DNA from: Zhenpiania hominis
GTDB lineage: Bacteria; Bacillota; Clostridia; Peptostreptococcales; Anaerovoracaceae
Assembly: GCF_014333425.1 (NCBI RefSeq)
Contig: NZ_JACRYT010000019.1
Coordinates: 1 to 60,564, forward strand
Direction: 5' to 3'
Length of the DNA stretch: 60,564 nt
Part shown: in pieces, positions 8,086 through 17,106 of the stretch
Layout of the letters: each line of letters begins with the position of its first letter
Numbering within the stretch: the first letter of the stretch is position 1
Made by a program: the position numbers and the translations under genes
The notes under the pieces: model-generated
What the model was told of the DNA's origin: nothing
Databases searched by the model: none
The model's input: the letters and a program-made list of their open reading frames with translations, nothing else

Positions 8086-9030
8086 ATGGCACAACACGCA
8101 ATTTTACGGTTTGAGAAGCACAAGGGCAACCCGGCAAGGCCGCTGGAAGCCCATCACGAAAGACAGAAAGAACAATACGCCAGCAACCCCGACATTGACA
8201 CAAGCCGGAGCAAATACAACTTCCATATCGTCAAGCCGGAGGGACGCTATTACCACTTCATTCAGAGCCGGATTGAGCAGGCCGGGTGCCGAACCCGCAA
8301 GGACAGCACCCGGTTTGTCGATACGCTGATAACCGCCAGTCCGGAGTTTTTCAAGGGGAAATCCCCAAAGGAGATACAGGCGTTCTTCCAAAGGGCGGCG
8401 GACTTCCTTATTGGACGGGTAGGACGGGAAAATATCGTGTCGGCGGTGGTACACATGGACGAGAAAACGCCCCACCTGCATTTGACCTTTGTTCCGCTGA
8501 CAAGGGACAACCGCCTGTGTGCAAAGGAGATTATCGGCAACCGGGCAAACCTGACGAAGTGGCAGGACGATTTTCACGCCTATATGGTAGAGAAATATCC
8601 CGACTTGGAGCGTGGGGAAAGTGCCAGCAAGACAGGCCGGAAGCATATCCCCACCCGGCTTTTCAAACAGGCGGTTTCCCTCTCCAAACAGGCCAGAGCC
8701 ATTGAAGCCGCCCTTGACGGCATTAACCCGCTGAACGCCGGAAAGAAAAAAGAGGAAGCCCTCTCCATACTGAAAAAGTGGTTCCCGCAGATGGAGAATT
8801 TCTCCGGGCAACTGAAAAAGTACAAGGTCACAATCAATGACCTGTTAGCGGAAAATGAAAAGCTGGAAGCAAGGGCAAAGGCCAGTGAAAAAGGCAAGAT
8901 GAAAGATACGATGGAACGGGCAAAGCTGAAAAGCGAATTGGACAATTTACAGCGGCTGGTTGACCGTATCCCGCCGGATATACTGGCGGAGCTGAAACGG
9001 CAGCAGCGGCACACGGTAAAGGAAAGGTGA
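8086..9030 (+). CDS. MobV-family (Mob/Pre) relaxase
   Basis: A 314-aa relaxase that nicks oriT and pilots the strand for mobilization by a helper. The N-terminus MAQHAILRFEK is typical. The metal-binding histidine motif is HMDEKTPHLHLTFVPL at about residues 123-138. The C-terminal third is a coiled coil (about 235-305). The ATG at 8086 has AAAGGAG 6 bases upstream. Equivalent to TnpZ in Tn4451. It is followed by tnpW and the recombinase gene on the same strand. Confidence 0.9.
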   Translation: MAQHAILRFEKHKGNPARPLEAHHERQKEQYASNPDIDTSRSKYNFHIVKPEGRYYHFIQSRIEQAGCRTRKDSTRFVDTLITASPEFFKGKSPKEIQAFFQRAADFLIGRVGRENIVSAVVHMDEKTPHLHLTFVPLTRDNRLCAKEIIGNRANLTKWQDDFHAYMVEKYPDLERGESASKTGRKHIPTRLFKQAVSLSKQARAIEAALDGINPLNAGKKKEEALSILKKWFPQMENFSGQLKKYKVTINDLLAENEKLEARAKASEKGKMKDTMERAKLKSELDNLQRLVDRIPPDILAELKRQQRHTVKER

Positions 9031-9102
9031 TAGATATAAGCAGAAATTTTCGCCGCCTCTGTGCGGCATTGTACCTTGAAAACTGAATATGGAGGACACT
9101 GG

Positions 9103-9297
9103 ATGGCAAAAAGCGAAAGCGATATTTTTACACCCCGGACAGGGCAGGTCATACAAGCAGAGAACGGCACGCAGTATTTTGTATGTGGGAACAACCGTAT
9201 AAAAATCTCCGAACACTTCGCCGCAGGCGGGAAGCCCCTCGGTGATCTGATTGTAGATGTGGTGCGGTATACCGCAGAAAAAGCCGCTTCAACCTGA
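9103..9297 (+). CDS. tnpW: Transposon-encoded protein TnpW
   Basis: A 64-aa protein with the TnpW-type core: FTPRTGQVIQAENGTQYFVC, followed by KISEHFAAGGKPLGDLIVDV. TnpW-like proteins accompany large serine recombinases of Tn4451-type elements; the molecular role is not established. The ATG at 9103 follows GGAGGACACTGG. It lies between the relaxase and recombinase genes. Confidence 0.75.
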   Translation: MAKSESDIFTPRTGQVIQAENGTQYFVCGNNRIKISEHFAAGGKPLGDLIVDVVRYTAEKAAST

Positions 9298-9397
9298 TAG
9301 CCCATCATTGATAACACGCCCACGCTTATGATATAATTGCCATAGAGCAAAAGTATTGTAAGCGTGGGTTGTTTCTTTAGAAGGAGGATTTTTAACG

Positions 9398-11020
9398 GTG
9401 AAACAACCTTACAATACTACGATTTACAACACGGCGCTTTATATGAGATTGAGCCGGGACGATGAACTGCAAGGAGAAAGCGGGAGTATTCAGACACAAC
9501 GCATGATGCTCCGGCAATATGCCGCCGAGCATGGCCTGAATGTCATAGATGAATATATCGACGATGGATGGTCTGGAACGAACTTTGACAGGCCGGATTT
9601 TCAGAGAATGATTGATGACATTGAGGACGGGAAAATCAACTGCGTTGTTACGAAGGATTTATCCCGCTTAGGCAGAAACTACATTCTGACCGGCCAGTAC
9701 ACGGAAATCTACTTTCCCAGCAAAGGCGTTCGCTATATCGCTGTCAATGACAATGTGGACACCATCAACGGAGAAAATGAGCTTGCCCCATTCCTCAACA
9801 TTTTGAATGAAATGCACGCCCGCCAGACCAGCAAAAAGGTAAAAGCGGCCATGCGGACACGGTTTGCAAATGGCGCACACTATGGAGCCTATGCCCCGCT
9901 GGGCTATGTAAAAGACCCAGATAAAAAAGGCCATCTTTTGATTGACCCGGAAACAAGGTGGATTATCGAAAAGATTTTTGACCTTGCCGTTCATGGCCGG
10001 GGAGCCGCCAGCATTACACGGATTTTGGTCGAAGAAAAAGTACCTACTCTCGGCTGGCTGAATTTCCAGAGATACGGCACTTTCGCAAATATCTATGCCG
10101 GAGCGCCGGAGGAAAAAGCCTATGCGTGGACGATAGCGCAGGTAAAAAGTATTCTGAAAGAGGAAACCTATATCGGACACAGCGTCCACAATAAGCAGAC
10201 CAACATTTCATTCAAAAACAAGAAGAAAGTACGCAAGCCAAAAGAGGAATGGTATCGTGTGGAGAACACCCACGAAGCGATTATTTCCGAAGATGTGTTC
10301 CGTCAAGTACAGGAGCAGATTTGCAACAGGCGCAGACGGCAGAAGAATGGCACAACACAGGTATTTTCCGGGCTGGTAAAATGTGCGGACTGCGGCTGGT
10401 CGCTGGCCTATGGTGTGAACAGTCAAAACAAAAATCCCTATGCCCACTACCATTGTAGCAAGTACGGGCAAGGATTGCACCAGTGCTCCATGCACTATAT
10501 CCGCTATGATGTGCTTTACGCCTATGTCCTTTCCCGTCTGCAATACTGGTCTGTGCTGGCACAGCAGGACGGAGACAAACTTCTGAAACGGCTACTTAAC
10601 GCCAGCGACAAGGAACGCAATACTGCAAGGAAGCGGCAGACAGCCGAACTGAAAAAGGCGGAAAAGCGCAAAGCAGAAGTAGACACCCTGTTTGCAAAAA
10701 TGTATGAGGACTGGTCTGCCGGACGCATCACAGAATACAATTTCAATATGCTGTCCGAAAAGTATCAGGGCGAACAGCGAGAATTGGACGCAAAAATTGA
10801 ACGGCTTCACGAAGCGATGGAGGCCGCCGCCCAGACAGCGGTTGACGCTGAAAAGTGGATAGGTCTGATGAAACAGTATGTCAATCCCACAGAATTGACG
10901 GCTGAACTTCTGAATACGCTGATTGAAAAAATCCTTGTCCATGAAGCGGTCAAAAGTGAGGACGGAAGCCGGGAACAGGAGGTAGAAATCTTCTACCGCT
11001 TTATCGGCAAAATCGAATGA
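9398..11020 (+). CDS. TnpX-like large serine recombinase
   Basis: A 540-aa site-specific recombinase that excises and inserts the element via a circular form. Residues 12-155 are the resolvase catalytic domain with nucleophile Ser in YMRLSRDDELQ and the motif VVTKDLSRLGRN. A Recombinase domain follows (about 165-275), then a zinc ribbon (CADCGWSL...HYHCSKYG...CSMHYI), a long coiled coil and a C-terminal DUF4368-like region. The start is GTG at 9398 after AAGGAGG. The stop is 10 bp from the proposed right end of the element. It is shorter than TnpX of Tn4451 (about 700 aa) but appears complete. Confidence 0.9.
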   Translation: MKQPYNTTIYNTALYMRLSRDDELQGESGSIQTQRMMLRQYAAEHGLNVIDEYIDDGWSGTNFDRPDFQRMIDDIEDGKINCVVTKDLSRLGRNYILTGQYTEIYFPSKGVRYIAVNDNVDTINGENELAPFLNILNEMHARQTSKKVKAAMRTRFANGAHYGAYAPLGYVKDPDKKGHLLIDPETRWIIEKIFDLAVHGRGAASITRILVEEKVPTLGWLNFQRYGTFANIYAGAPEEKAYAWTIAQVKSILKEETYIGHSVHNKQTNISFKNKKKVRKPKEEWYRVENTHEAIISEDVFRQVQEQICNRRRRQKNGTTQVFSGLVKCADCGWSLAYGVNSQNKNPYAHYHCSKYGQGLHQCSMHYIRYDVLYAYVLSRLQYWSVLAQQDGDKLLKRLLNASDKERNTARKRQTAELKKAEKRKAEVDTLFAKMYEDWSAGRITEYNFNMLSEKYQGEQRELDAKIERLHEAMEAAAQTAVDAEKWIGLMKQYVNPTELTAELLNTLIEKILVHEAVKSEDGSREQEVEIFYRFIGKIE

Positions 11021-11042
11021 CACATCTTGAGATACCCAACAA

Positions 11043-11053
11043 TATCTTTAACT
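11043..11053 (-). repeat. Right arm of palindrome split by the mobile element
   Basis: TATCTTTAACT, the reverse complement of 4415-4425, followed by AAGGGAAA, which mirrors TTTCCCAA on the left side. Confidence 0.7.
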
Positions 11054-11570
11054 AAGGGAAACGGGCAGGAATTATCCAGACATTCAACTGATCGTTTCCA
11101 TATCTGACGTATTGGATCTTTCGCTGGATACTTTACTGAGAGAGGAGAGTGATATTGTGCAGGAAATCGCAAACGATACGCGAATACGAAAATCCCAAAC
11201 CAGAAAAATACGTGTGCTGAAAGTTCTGATCCTGCTCTGCTGGCTGGTATGTATATTGGGAGTTTCTAAAGGTCTTGAATATCAGGACCTATCTTCTCCG
11301 GAGCAGATTGTTTCGATAAAAGCTTCTGAAGGAAAACTGGAGATCGTAACGGATCTTCCTTTTTATCGGAGTCTATCCGGCGACTATATGTCCGGAAATG
11401 CTGCAGAAGTCAACGATACCATGGAACTATCTCTGGTCACTAGGATAGATCTGTCTATGAAAAATGAGGAAACCATTCAGATCGATATTCGCGATCTGGG
11501 AAATGGGGCAGAATTGAAAAAAGTAAACATCGTCGATGAAAAAGGAATTGTAAAAACGGTTTACCTGTAG
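11052..11570 (+). pseudogene. XRE-type membrane regulator lacking its N-terminal HTH half
   Basis: The frame is open from CTA AGG at 11052 and encodes ETGRNYPDIQLIVSISDVLD then LSLDTLL, which is the second half of an XRE HTH domain of the type that continues into a membrane segment. A hydrophobic stretch (VLKVLILLCWLVCILGV) and a 90-residue external part follow. The first 33 or so residues, including the recognition helix, are missing, and the sequence stops at the palindrome arm 11043-11053. A GTG at 11157 after AGAGGAG could still give the membrane part alone. Confidence 0.7.
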
Positions 11571-11638
11571 CGGGTATACGCAATTCAAGTAAATTCAGCA
11601 ACGGTGTGCACCTGCCGCTATTAGCAGCCGGCAGCGCC

Positions 11639-13555
11639 TCATTCCTCAAAGTTCCGATCGTACAAAAGCGCTCCGTTCAGCACCACCAGCACGGAACCGG
11701 CGTTATGAACCAGGGCTCCGGTCACCGGATTCAGCAGCCCCAGCACCGACAATCCGACCGCGATGGCGTTAATGCACATGGAAGCCGCGATGTTCCCTCT
11801 TATCGTATTCAGGGCAGATCGGGAAAGACGGGTGAGATACGGAATTCTCGACAGTTCTTCGCTCACAAGCGCGATGTCCGCCGCCTCCACCGCGATGTCA
11901 CTTCCCATGCTTCCCATTGCGGCCCCTACATAAGCGGTTTTCAGAGCCGGCGCATCGTTCACTCCGTCTCCGATCATGCAGACCATCTTTCCTTCCGCCT
12001 GCAGCCGCGTAATTTCCGCTACCTTGTCTCCCGGAAGCAGCTGCGCGCGAATATTGGAGATCCCCGCCTGCTCCGCCAGGTAACAGGCGGTCCGCTGGCT
12101 GTCTCCTGTCAGCAGACAGGTTCCGGCTCCCAGCTCTGAAAGCTTCTGTATCATAGCCTTCGCGTCCGGCCGAAGGGTATCTGACAGTCCGATCAGTCCT
12201 ATACAGACGCCCTCTTCCCCAATGAGGATGCAGGCCTTCCCCTGCCGCTGAAGCTTTGCCAGTTGTTTTTCCGCCAATTCATTCAGCGCGATTCCGTTTT
12301 CCTTCAGATACCGGCTGCTACCGCAGAACACATTTTTTCCGGCCACTTCCGCCCGGACGCCCTTTCCCGGAACCATATGAAACGTCTCTGCCCGCGGCAG
12401 ATTCTGACAGGCCACCCCCGATTCGGCAGCAAAGGCGACAATCGCTTTTCCGAGGGGATGTTCACTCCTGGATTCCACCGCGGCCGCCAGTTCCAGCAGA
12501 CGCTCCCGATTCCTATCATCCCCATGCGGCTCCAGAACAATAACATCACTGACTTTTGGCGCGCCAAAGGTCAGCGTTCCCGTCTTGTCAAAGGCAATGG
12601 TGTCCACCTTGCCCATCTTCTCCAGCGCCTCACCGGATTTGATAATCACACCGTGTTTTGCCGCCTGACCGATGGCCGCCATGACCGAAACCGGCGTTGC
12701 CAGAGCCAGGGCACAGGGGCAGAACACCACCAGTACCGTCACGCCCCGGGTCAGAGCAGCCGTCAAATCGACTCCCAGCAGCCAGTTGATAACAGCCGCC
12801 GCCACTGCGATAAACAAAGCGATGGGCACCAGCCACACAGACCATTTGTCCGCGGTTCGCTGAACCGGAGCCTTCTTTTCCTCCGCTTCCTCTACCAGCC
12901 GTATCAGCTTTTGCAGGGACGAGTCTGCCCCCACTTTGGTCGCCCGGATGTCGACAGCGCCAAAACAGTTGAGGGTTCCGCAGTAGACCTCATCTCCCGC
13001 TTCTTTATCTGCCGGCAGGGATTCACCCGTCATGACTGACTGATCAACAGAGGTCTGCCCTTCCACAATTACACCGTCAACCGGGATTTTTTCGCCGGGA
13101 AGAATTCGCAATAGATCCCCTTCCTGAATCTGCTCCGCGGGGATCTTCTCTTCCCGAACCACTCCGTTCTCCGCTGTCAGACGGCGTCCTTCCTGAGGCG
13201 CCAGGGCAATCAGCTGTGACAGCCCCTTTTTCGCCCGTGCTACAGTCCTATCCTCCAAAATCGCGCCGATTGCCATAATAAACGCGACTTCCCCCGCCGC
13301 AAAAAGTTCTCCAATGCTCAGGGACGCTACCATGGCCATAGAGATCAACAGCGCTGACGAAATCCATTTTTCGAAAAACAAACGGGTCAGAGCCAGATAC
13401 AGCAGAGGGTATCCGGACAACACCACCGTAATCCAGGCGGGATCCAAAATCGGATTAACGTCCGCCAGCAGCATCACAAGACTTGCCGCCAGGCAGACTC
13501 CCGACACTGCCGTCATTTTCACTCCCGCAAAAAAATCACTGATTCTTTTCAGCAT
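11639..13555 (-). CDS. P1B-type heavy-metal-translocating ATPase
   Basis: A 638-aa membrane ATPase that pumps metal ions out of the cell. Visible in order: N-terminal membrane helices without an HMA domain, the actuator motif TGES, the transmembrane metal site CPC in VFCPCALALATPV, the phosphorylation motif DKTGTLT, the SEHPLG nucleotide motif, GDGVNDAP, and two C-terminal helices with NxxAVGL and HNAGSVLVVLN. The metal cannot be fixed from this; Zn, Cd, Mn or Fe are all possible. The ATG at 13555 follows GGGAGG; the upstream frame to 13732 overlaps the regulator start and is rejected. It is divergent from a TetR gene with a shared palindrome. Confidence 0.88.
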   Translation of the reverse strand: MLKRISDFFAGVKMTAVSGVCLAASLVMLLADVNPILDPAWITVVLSGYPLLYLALTRLFFEKWISSALLISMAMVASLSIGELFAAGEVAFIMAIGAILEDRTVARAKKGLSQLIALAPQEGRRLTAENGVVREEKIPAEQIQEGDLLRILPGEKIPVDGVIVEGQTSVDQSVMTGESLPADKEAGDEVYCGTLNCFGAVDIRATKVGADSSLQKLIRLVEEAEEKKAPVQRTADKWSVWLVPIALFIAVAAAVINWLLGVDLTAALTRGVTVLVVFCPCALALATPVSVMAAIGQAAKHGVIIKSGEALEKMGKVDTIAFDKTGTLTFGAPKVSDVIVLEPHGDDRNRERLLELAAAVESRSEHPLGKAIVAFAAESGVACQNLPRAETFHMVPGKGVRAEVAGKNVFCGSSRYLKENGIALNELAEKQLAKLQRQGKACILIGEEGVCIGLIGLSDTLRPDAKAMIQKLSELGAGTCLLTGDSQRTACYLAEQAGISNIRAQLLPGDKVAEITRLQAEGKMVCMIGDGVNDAPALKTAYVGAAMGSMGSDIAVEAADIALVSEELSRIPYLTRLSRSALNTIRGNIAASMCINAIAVGLSVLGLLNPVTGALVHNAGSVLVVLNGALLYDRNFEE

Positions 13556-13593
13556 ATACCGGTCCTCCCTCTTGCGATTTTTTCTAAAATAGA

Positions 13594-13606
13594 ATACAAT
13601 TTGTAT
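13594..13606. repeat. Small palindrome ATACAA-T-TTGTAT
   Basis: A perfect 6-bp-arm palindrome in the divergent ATPase/TetR promoter region, adjoining the larger operator. Confidence 0.4.
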
Positions 13607-13633
13607 ATTATCAAACATTTTGTTCGATAATAT
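13605..13633. promoter_or_regulatory. Probable TetR operator between regulator and ATPase
   Basis: Arms ATATTATCAAACA and TGTTCGATAATAT match at 12 of 13 positions around a TTT centre. The site lies midway between the two divergent starts, as expected for a TetR repressor controlling itself and the pump. Confidence 0.6.
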
Positions 13634-13730
13634 TATAAAGGATCTGTAGAAAACCGGGCAAGAAACAATCCCTCCGGAATGTTCAATACGAAACAATTCG
13701 GCGGATTTGTCCGAAAAAAGGAGGACCCTC

Positions 13731-14297
13731 ATGGACAGACGGCAACAGAAAACACGGGACGCGATATTCCGCGCGTTTACCGAATTGTTATCAAAGAAAA
13801 GCTATACGAAAATTACGGTACAGGAAATCATTAACGAAGCTAATATCGGAAGAAGCACCTTTTACGCCCATTTCGAAACCAGGGACGAACTGCTGAAAGA
13901 GCTTTGCACGGATCTGTTTACCCACGTTTTTTCACAGACACTTTCCAGCGAACATACCCATGACTTTTCCGCTTCCGCGGGCGATCCCGGAGCTATGATC
14001 GTGCATATCCTCTATCACCTGCGAGATAACCGTAAAAACATCGTCAGCCTGCTCTCCTGTGAAAGCAGCGAGCTGTTTTTATCTTATTTCAAGCAGTACC
14101 TGCGCGAATTCGTCACCGCTCACCTGCTTGCGGAACTGGGCCAAAGCAGCGGGACCATTCCGGAAGAATTTCTGATCAATCATATTACCTGCAGCTTTAT
14201 CGGAATGGTCGAATGGTGGGTGCGGCAGGATTTAAAACAATCGCCGGAGGAGCTGGCCGGATATTTCGAGCAGGTGATCCTGCCCGTCATACATTGA
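13731..14297 (+). CDS. TetR/AcrR-family transcriptional regulator
   Basis: A 188-aa repressor: an N-terminal TetR HTH at residues 8-55 (KITVQEIINEANIGRSTFYAHF) and a helical C-terminal ligand/dimer domain. The ATG at 13731 has AAAGGAGG 6 bases before it. The divergent pump gene, the shared palindrome and the downstream ZIP transporter suggest that it senses or responds to a metal or a related stress. TetR proteins sensing metals are less usual than ArsR or MerR types, so an organic ligand cannot be excluded. Confidence 0.85.
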   Translation: MDRRQQKTRDAIFRAFTELLSKKSYTKITVQEIINEANIGRSTFYAHFETRDELLKELCTDLFTHVFSQTLSSEHTHDFSASAGDPGAMIVHILYHLRDNRKNIVSLLSCESSELFLSYFKQYLREFVTAHLLAELGQSSGTIPEEFLINHITCSFIGMVEWWVRQDLKQSPEELAGYFEQVILPVIH

Positions 14298-14329
14298 CAG
14301 CAGTTCCGGACAATGATATGGTATACATA

Positions 14330-14349
14330 GAGTTAGTTATATCTAACTC
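14330..14349. promoter_or_regulatory. Palindrome GAGTTAG-TTATAT-CTAACTC before the ZIP gene
   Basis: Perfect 7-bp arms, 19 bp before the start codon. The TTAG...CTAA layout resembles boxes of DtxR/MntR-family metal repressors, suggesting metal-dependent control (inference). Confidence 0.45.
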
Positions 14350-14367
14350 CCTAAAAGGAGGATTACT

Positions 14368-15159
14368 ATGAACTCAATTTTACTCGCGTTTCTTCTGACC
14401 CTGCTGGCTGGCCTCAGCACAGGAATCGGAAGCGGTATCGCGTTTTTAACCAAACATACAAACCGAAAATTTCTTTCCGTCAGTCTGGGATTTTCCGCAG
14501 GTGTCATGGTATACGTTTCCATGATCGAAATTTTTGTAAAAGCCCAGGATTCTCTGACTTCCGATCTGGGAGAAAAAATGGGGAACTGGATTACCGTCCT
14601 GTCTTTTTTTGGCGGAATGCTGCTCATCGCCCTCATTGACAAGCTGATCCCTTCCGAACAAAATCCCCATGAAGTAAAGTCGGTGGAAGAAGAAAGCAGA
14701 AAGCCGAAAAACCTTATGCGCATGGGAGTATTCACCGCCTTTGCCATTGCCCTTCACAATTTTCCGGAAGGGCTCGCTACCTTTGTCTCGGCCCTGCAGG
14801 ATCCCGGCGTGGCAATTCCCATTGTCTGCGCCATCGCCATCCACAATATCCCGGAGGGGATCGCGGTTTCCGTACCCATCTATCACGCTACCGGTTCGAG
14901 AATCAAAGCCTTCCGCTACTCGTTCCTTTCCGGACTGGCAGAGCCGATAGGCGCTCTGGTGGGCTGGCTGGTACTGATGCCCTTTATGAACGACGTTATC
15001 TTCGGCGTAATTTTCGCGGGGGTCGCCGGAATCATGGTTTTCATTTCCTTTGATGAGCTGCTGCCTGCTGCCCGGGAATACGGCGAGCACCATCTTTCTA
15101 TCTACGGTCTGATCTCCGGCATGGCGGTCATGGCCGTCAGTCTGCTGCTTTTCTTGTAA
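14368..15159 (+). CDS. zupT: ZIP-family metal transporter (ZupT-like)
   Basis: A 263-aa membrane protein importing divalent cations (Zn, Fe, Mn). Eight membrane segments are apparent. The conserved metal-site helices are visible: [13 protein letters not shown] in TM4 and [13 protein letters not shown] in TM5. The ATG at 14368 follows AAAAGGAGG. It is downstream of the TetR gene but has its own palindrome at 14330-14349. Together with the divergent P-type ATPase the three genes form a metal-homeostasis locus, import on one side and export on the other. Confidence 0.9.
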   Translation: MNSILLAFLLTLLAGLSTGIGSGIAFLTKHTNRKFLSVSLGFSAGVMVYVSMIEIFVKAQDSLTSDLGEKMGNWITVLSFFGGMLLIALIDKLIPSEQNPHEVKSVEEESRKPKNLMRMGVFTAFAIALHNFPEGLATFVSALQDPGVAIPIVCAIAIHNIPEGIAVSVPIYHATGSRIKAFRYSFLSGLAEPIGALVGWLVLMPFMNDVIFGVIFAGVAGIMVFISFDELLPAAREYGEHHLSIYGLISGMAVMAVSLLLFL

Positions 15160-15170
15160 AAACAAGGGAT

Positions 15171-15758
15171 TTAATTTTCATAAGTCCGGATAATCGTTTC
15201 CGCCACTTCGCTTCGCTTTGTGCAGCTGTCCATAGCGGACTTCTCAATATACCGGTGCGCCTGCGCCTCGCTCATATTCAGATGCTCCATCAGAACCAGC
15301 TTGGCCCGGTTTACAAGACGGATTTCTTCCATTTTCCGCTGGAGAGAGGAAGCCTCTTTTTCCAGCGCTCCCACTTTCCTGCGCATAGCGGCCAGCAGTC
15401 CGACAGCCTGGGAAGCCAGCACCCGGTTTACCGGTTTGGACAGCACTAAAACGCCGAATTTTCCCGCCTTTTCCGAAACCGGCCCGAAGAACTCCGATCG
15501 CACCAGCATCAGAACTCCCATATTGTGAGTATCTGCCGCCTGGATCGCGAACTGCGTTCCAAATTCATCTTTCAGCGGGGCGTTGATAATAAGGACGTCA
15601 ACCGGCGATCGGAGAATGGTCCGTTTCGCCTCGCCGATTGAGGACACCGAGCCGATGGGTGAAAAAGAGGCGGACGGAAGAAGATCCCGCAGCAGATGCT
15701 CCGCCTTTTCACTTGAAGAGACGATCAGCACCCGGAGCCGCTTTTGTTCACGGTTCAT
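15171..15758 (-). CDS. ANTAR-domain response regulator
   Basis: A 195-aa RNA-binding antiterminator. Residues 1-120 are a receiver-like domain (LRVLIVSSSEKAEHLL; VDVLIINAPLKDEFG) in which the usual phosphorylated Asp position is unclear. A short coiled coil leads to a C-terminal ANTAR domain (about 135-190) with AKLVLMEHLNMSEAQAHRYI. ANTAR proteins bind paired hairpins in mRNA leaders and prevent termination, often in nitrogen metabolism. It follows the short glutamine synthetase gene by 33 bp, in the same operon. The GSIII leader terminator at 17166-17209 is a plausible target. Confidence 0.85.
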   Translation of the reverse strand: MNREQKRLRVLIVSSSEKAEHLLRDLLPSASFSPIGSVSSIGEAKRTILRSPVDVLIINAPLKDEFGTQFAIQAADTHNMGVLMLVRSEFFGPVSEKAGKFGVLVLSKPVNRVLASQAVGLLAAMRRKVGALEKEASSLQRKMEEIRLVNRAKLVLMEHLNMSEAQAHRYIEKSAMDSCTKRSEVAETIIRTYEN

Positions 15759-15791
15759 CTTCCATCACCTCCTTTCCTGCTCCTTCCACGC

Positions 15792-16985
15792 CTATCCAAT
15801 GAGAATTTCCGGCATATACCGCTTTATCAGTTCGCTCTGAGCCGCGCACAGTCTGGCTTCTTCCAATGTGGCCGGCAGTACGTCCAGCTGTGATGTCACT
15901 GCCGGAGCCGCCTTAAACAGATTTTCATCCAACGGCTTACGGAGCCGATAATTGTTTTGAACCCCTTCCATGCCCGCGTACAAAATCAGGGCGTAAGCAA
16001 GGTACGGGTTCGTCATCGGATCCGGAGATCGCAGTTCAAATCGTCTGTACTCGCCTTTTGCCGCCGGAATCCGGATCAGCTGCGAACGGTTTTCTGACGA
16101 CCAGGTAATATACCGGGGAGCCTTTTTTTCACCAAGCCGCAGATAAGACTGGGGCATTGTGTTGAGATAGGCTGTAATCTCCCGCATCGACCGCAGAACT
16201 CCCTCAATGAAAGGATCCTGCACGTTTTTTTCTTGCGAGCTTTTTACGGAAACATTAATATGCAGGCCGTTTCCGCTTTCTCTGGCAAGAGGCTTTGGCG
16301 AAAAATCCGCGTAGAGACCGTCCTGCATGGCGATATTCTGGGCTACCGATTTAAAAATGACCGCGTTGTCCGCCGCTGTCAGAGTATCCCCGTAGCGAAA
16401 GTCAATTTCATTCTGCCCCGGCCCTTCTTCATGGTGAGAGCTCTCCGGCTGAATGCCCATTTCACTTAGGGTCAGGCAGATATTGCGCCGGACATTTTCT
16501 CCCCTGTCTTCGGGAGTAGAGTCCATATACCCGGCCCGATCCAAAGGAGTTCTGGTGGGATAGCCGTTCTCATCGGTTTCAAACAGATAAAATTCAAATT
16601 CCGAACCAAAGGAGCAGGAAACTCCCCGCTCTTTCGCGAATTCCACCGCTTTCTTCAGCAGCATCCGGCTGTCCCTGCAAAAAGGGGTTCCATCCGGATG
16701 ATAAATATTACAGAACATCATGATAACCCGATCCTGTACCGATCTCCAGGGCACAACCGACAAAGTCGACGGATCCGGAATCAGGAACAGATCCGATTTC
16801 ACTTCATCTGTAAAACCGTCAATGGCTGACGCGTCAAAAGAGATCCCGTATTCAAAGGCTCTTTCCAGTTCCGACGGCAAAATCGAAATATTTTTCTGTC
16901 TCCCCGCAAGATCACAGAAAACCAACCGGATAAAACTGACATCCTCTTCCTGGCAGTAAGACAACACTTCTTCTCGACGATACAT
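15792..16985 (-). CDS. glnA: Glutamine synthetase, type I-like, short form
   Basis: A 397-aa enzyme of the GS family (ATP-dependent amidation of glutamate). Seen: beta-grasp N-terminus (SFIRLVFCDLAGRQKNISI), FGSEFEFYLFE, GQNEIDFRYGD, a glutamate-binding loop with SGNGLHINVS instead of the usual NGSGMH, and RRFELRSPDPMTNPYLAYA. It is about 45 residues shorter than standard GSI and lacks the adenylylation region. The ATG at 16985 follows GGGGGAG. The promoter at 17042-17070 is back to back with the GSIII promoter. Because of the altered loop, a related gamma-glutamyl-ligase activity is possible. Confidence 0.85.
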   Translation of the reverse strand: MYRREEVLSYCQEEDVSFIRLVFCDLAGRQKNISILPSELERAFEYGISFDASAIDGFTDEVKSDLFLIPDPSTLSVVPWRSVQDRVIMMFCNIYHPDGTPFCRDSRMLLKKAVEFAKERGVSCSFGSEFEFYLFETDENGYPTRTPLDRAGYMDSTPEDRGENVRRNICLTLSEMGIQPESSHHEEGPGQNEIDFRYGDTLTAADNAVIFKSVAQNIAMQDGLYADFSPKPLARESGNGLHINVSVKSSQEKNVQDPFIEGVLRSMREITAYLNTMPQSYLRLGEKKAPRYITWSSENRSQLIRIPAAKGEYRRFELRSPDPMTNPYLAYALILYAGMEGVQNNYRLRKPLDENLFKAAPAVTSQLDVLPATLEEARLCAAQSELIKRYMPEILIG

Positions 16986-17041
16986 AACGCTCCCCCGCTT
17001 CAAACGCTTTCATAAAATTCAAAAATATCAAAACTGTGTGC

Positions 17042-17070
17042 AGTGTACCACTTGAATCCATAGTTGTCAA
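17042..17070 (-). promoter_or_regulatory. Promoter of the glnA-ANTAR operon
   Basis: Minus-strand TTGACA, 17-bp spacer, TACACT. It lies 37 bp from the divergent GSIII promoter. Confidence 0.7.
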
Positions 17071-17106
17071 GGCTGCCCATATGAGAAATCCCCTGAAAAT
17101 TCCCTC

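Larger units (their letters stand above)
4422..11036. mobile_element. Tn4451-like integrative mobilizable element
   Basis: About 6.6 kb bounded by a 6-bp direct repeat GATACC (4422-4427 and 11031-11036), beginning with the GA dinucleotide known for TnpX-type recombination. Gene content fits the Tn4451 family: a large serine recombinase reading out to the right end, TnpW, a MobV relaxase and a RepA-type fragment, plus an XRE repressor, a cysteine-rich protein and a methyltransferase cargo gene. No conjugation genes are present, so it would need a helper for transfer. The ends are inferred; the short repeat alone is weak evidence, but removing the element restores a long palindrome (see findings). 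Confidence 0.7.

Noticed and set aside
8104..9350. Frames of 235 and 256 aa antisense to mobV and tnpW
   Set aside because: Mirror frames of well-supported genes.
11556..13732. P-type ATPase start at 13732
   Set aside because: Would overlap the TetR start and the operator; the ATG at 13555 has a proper ribosome site.
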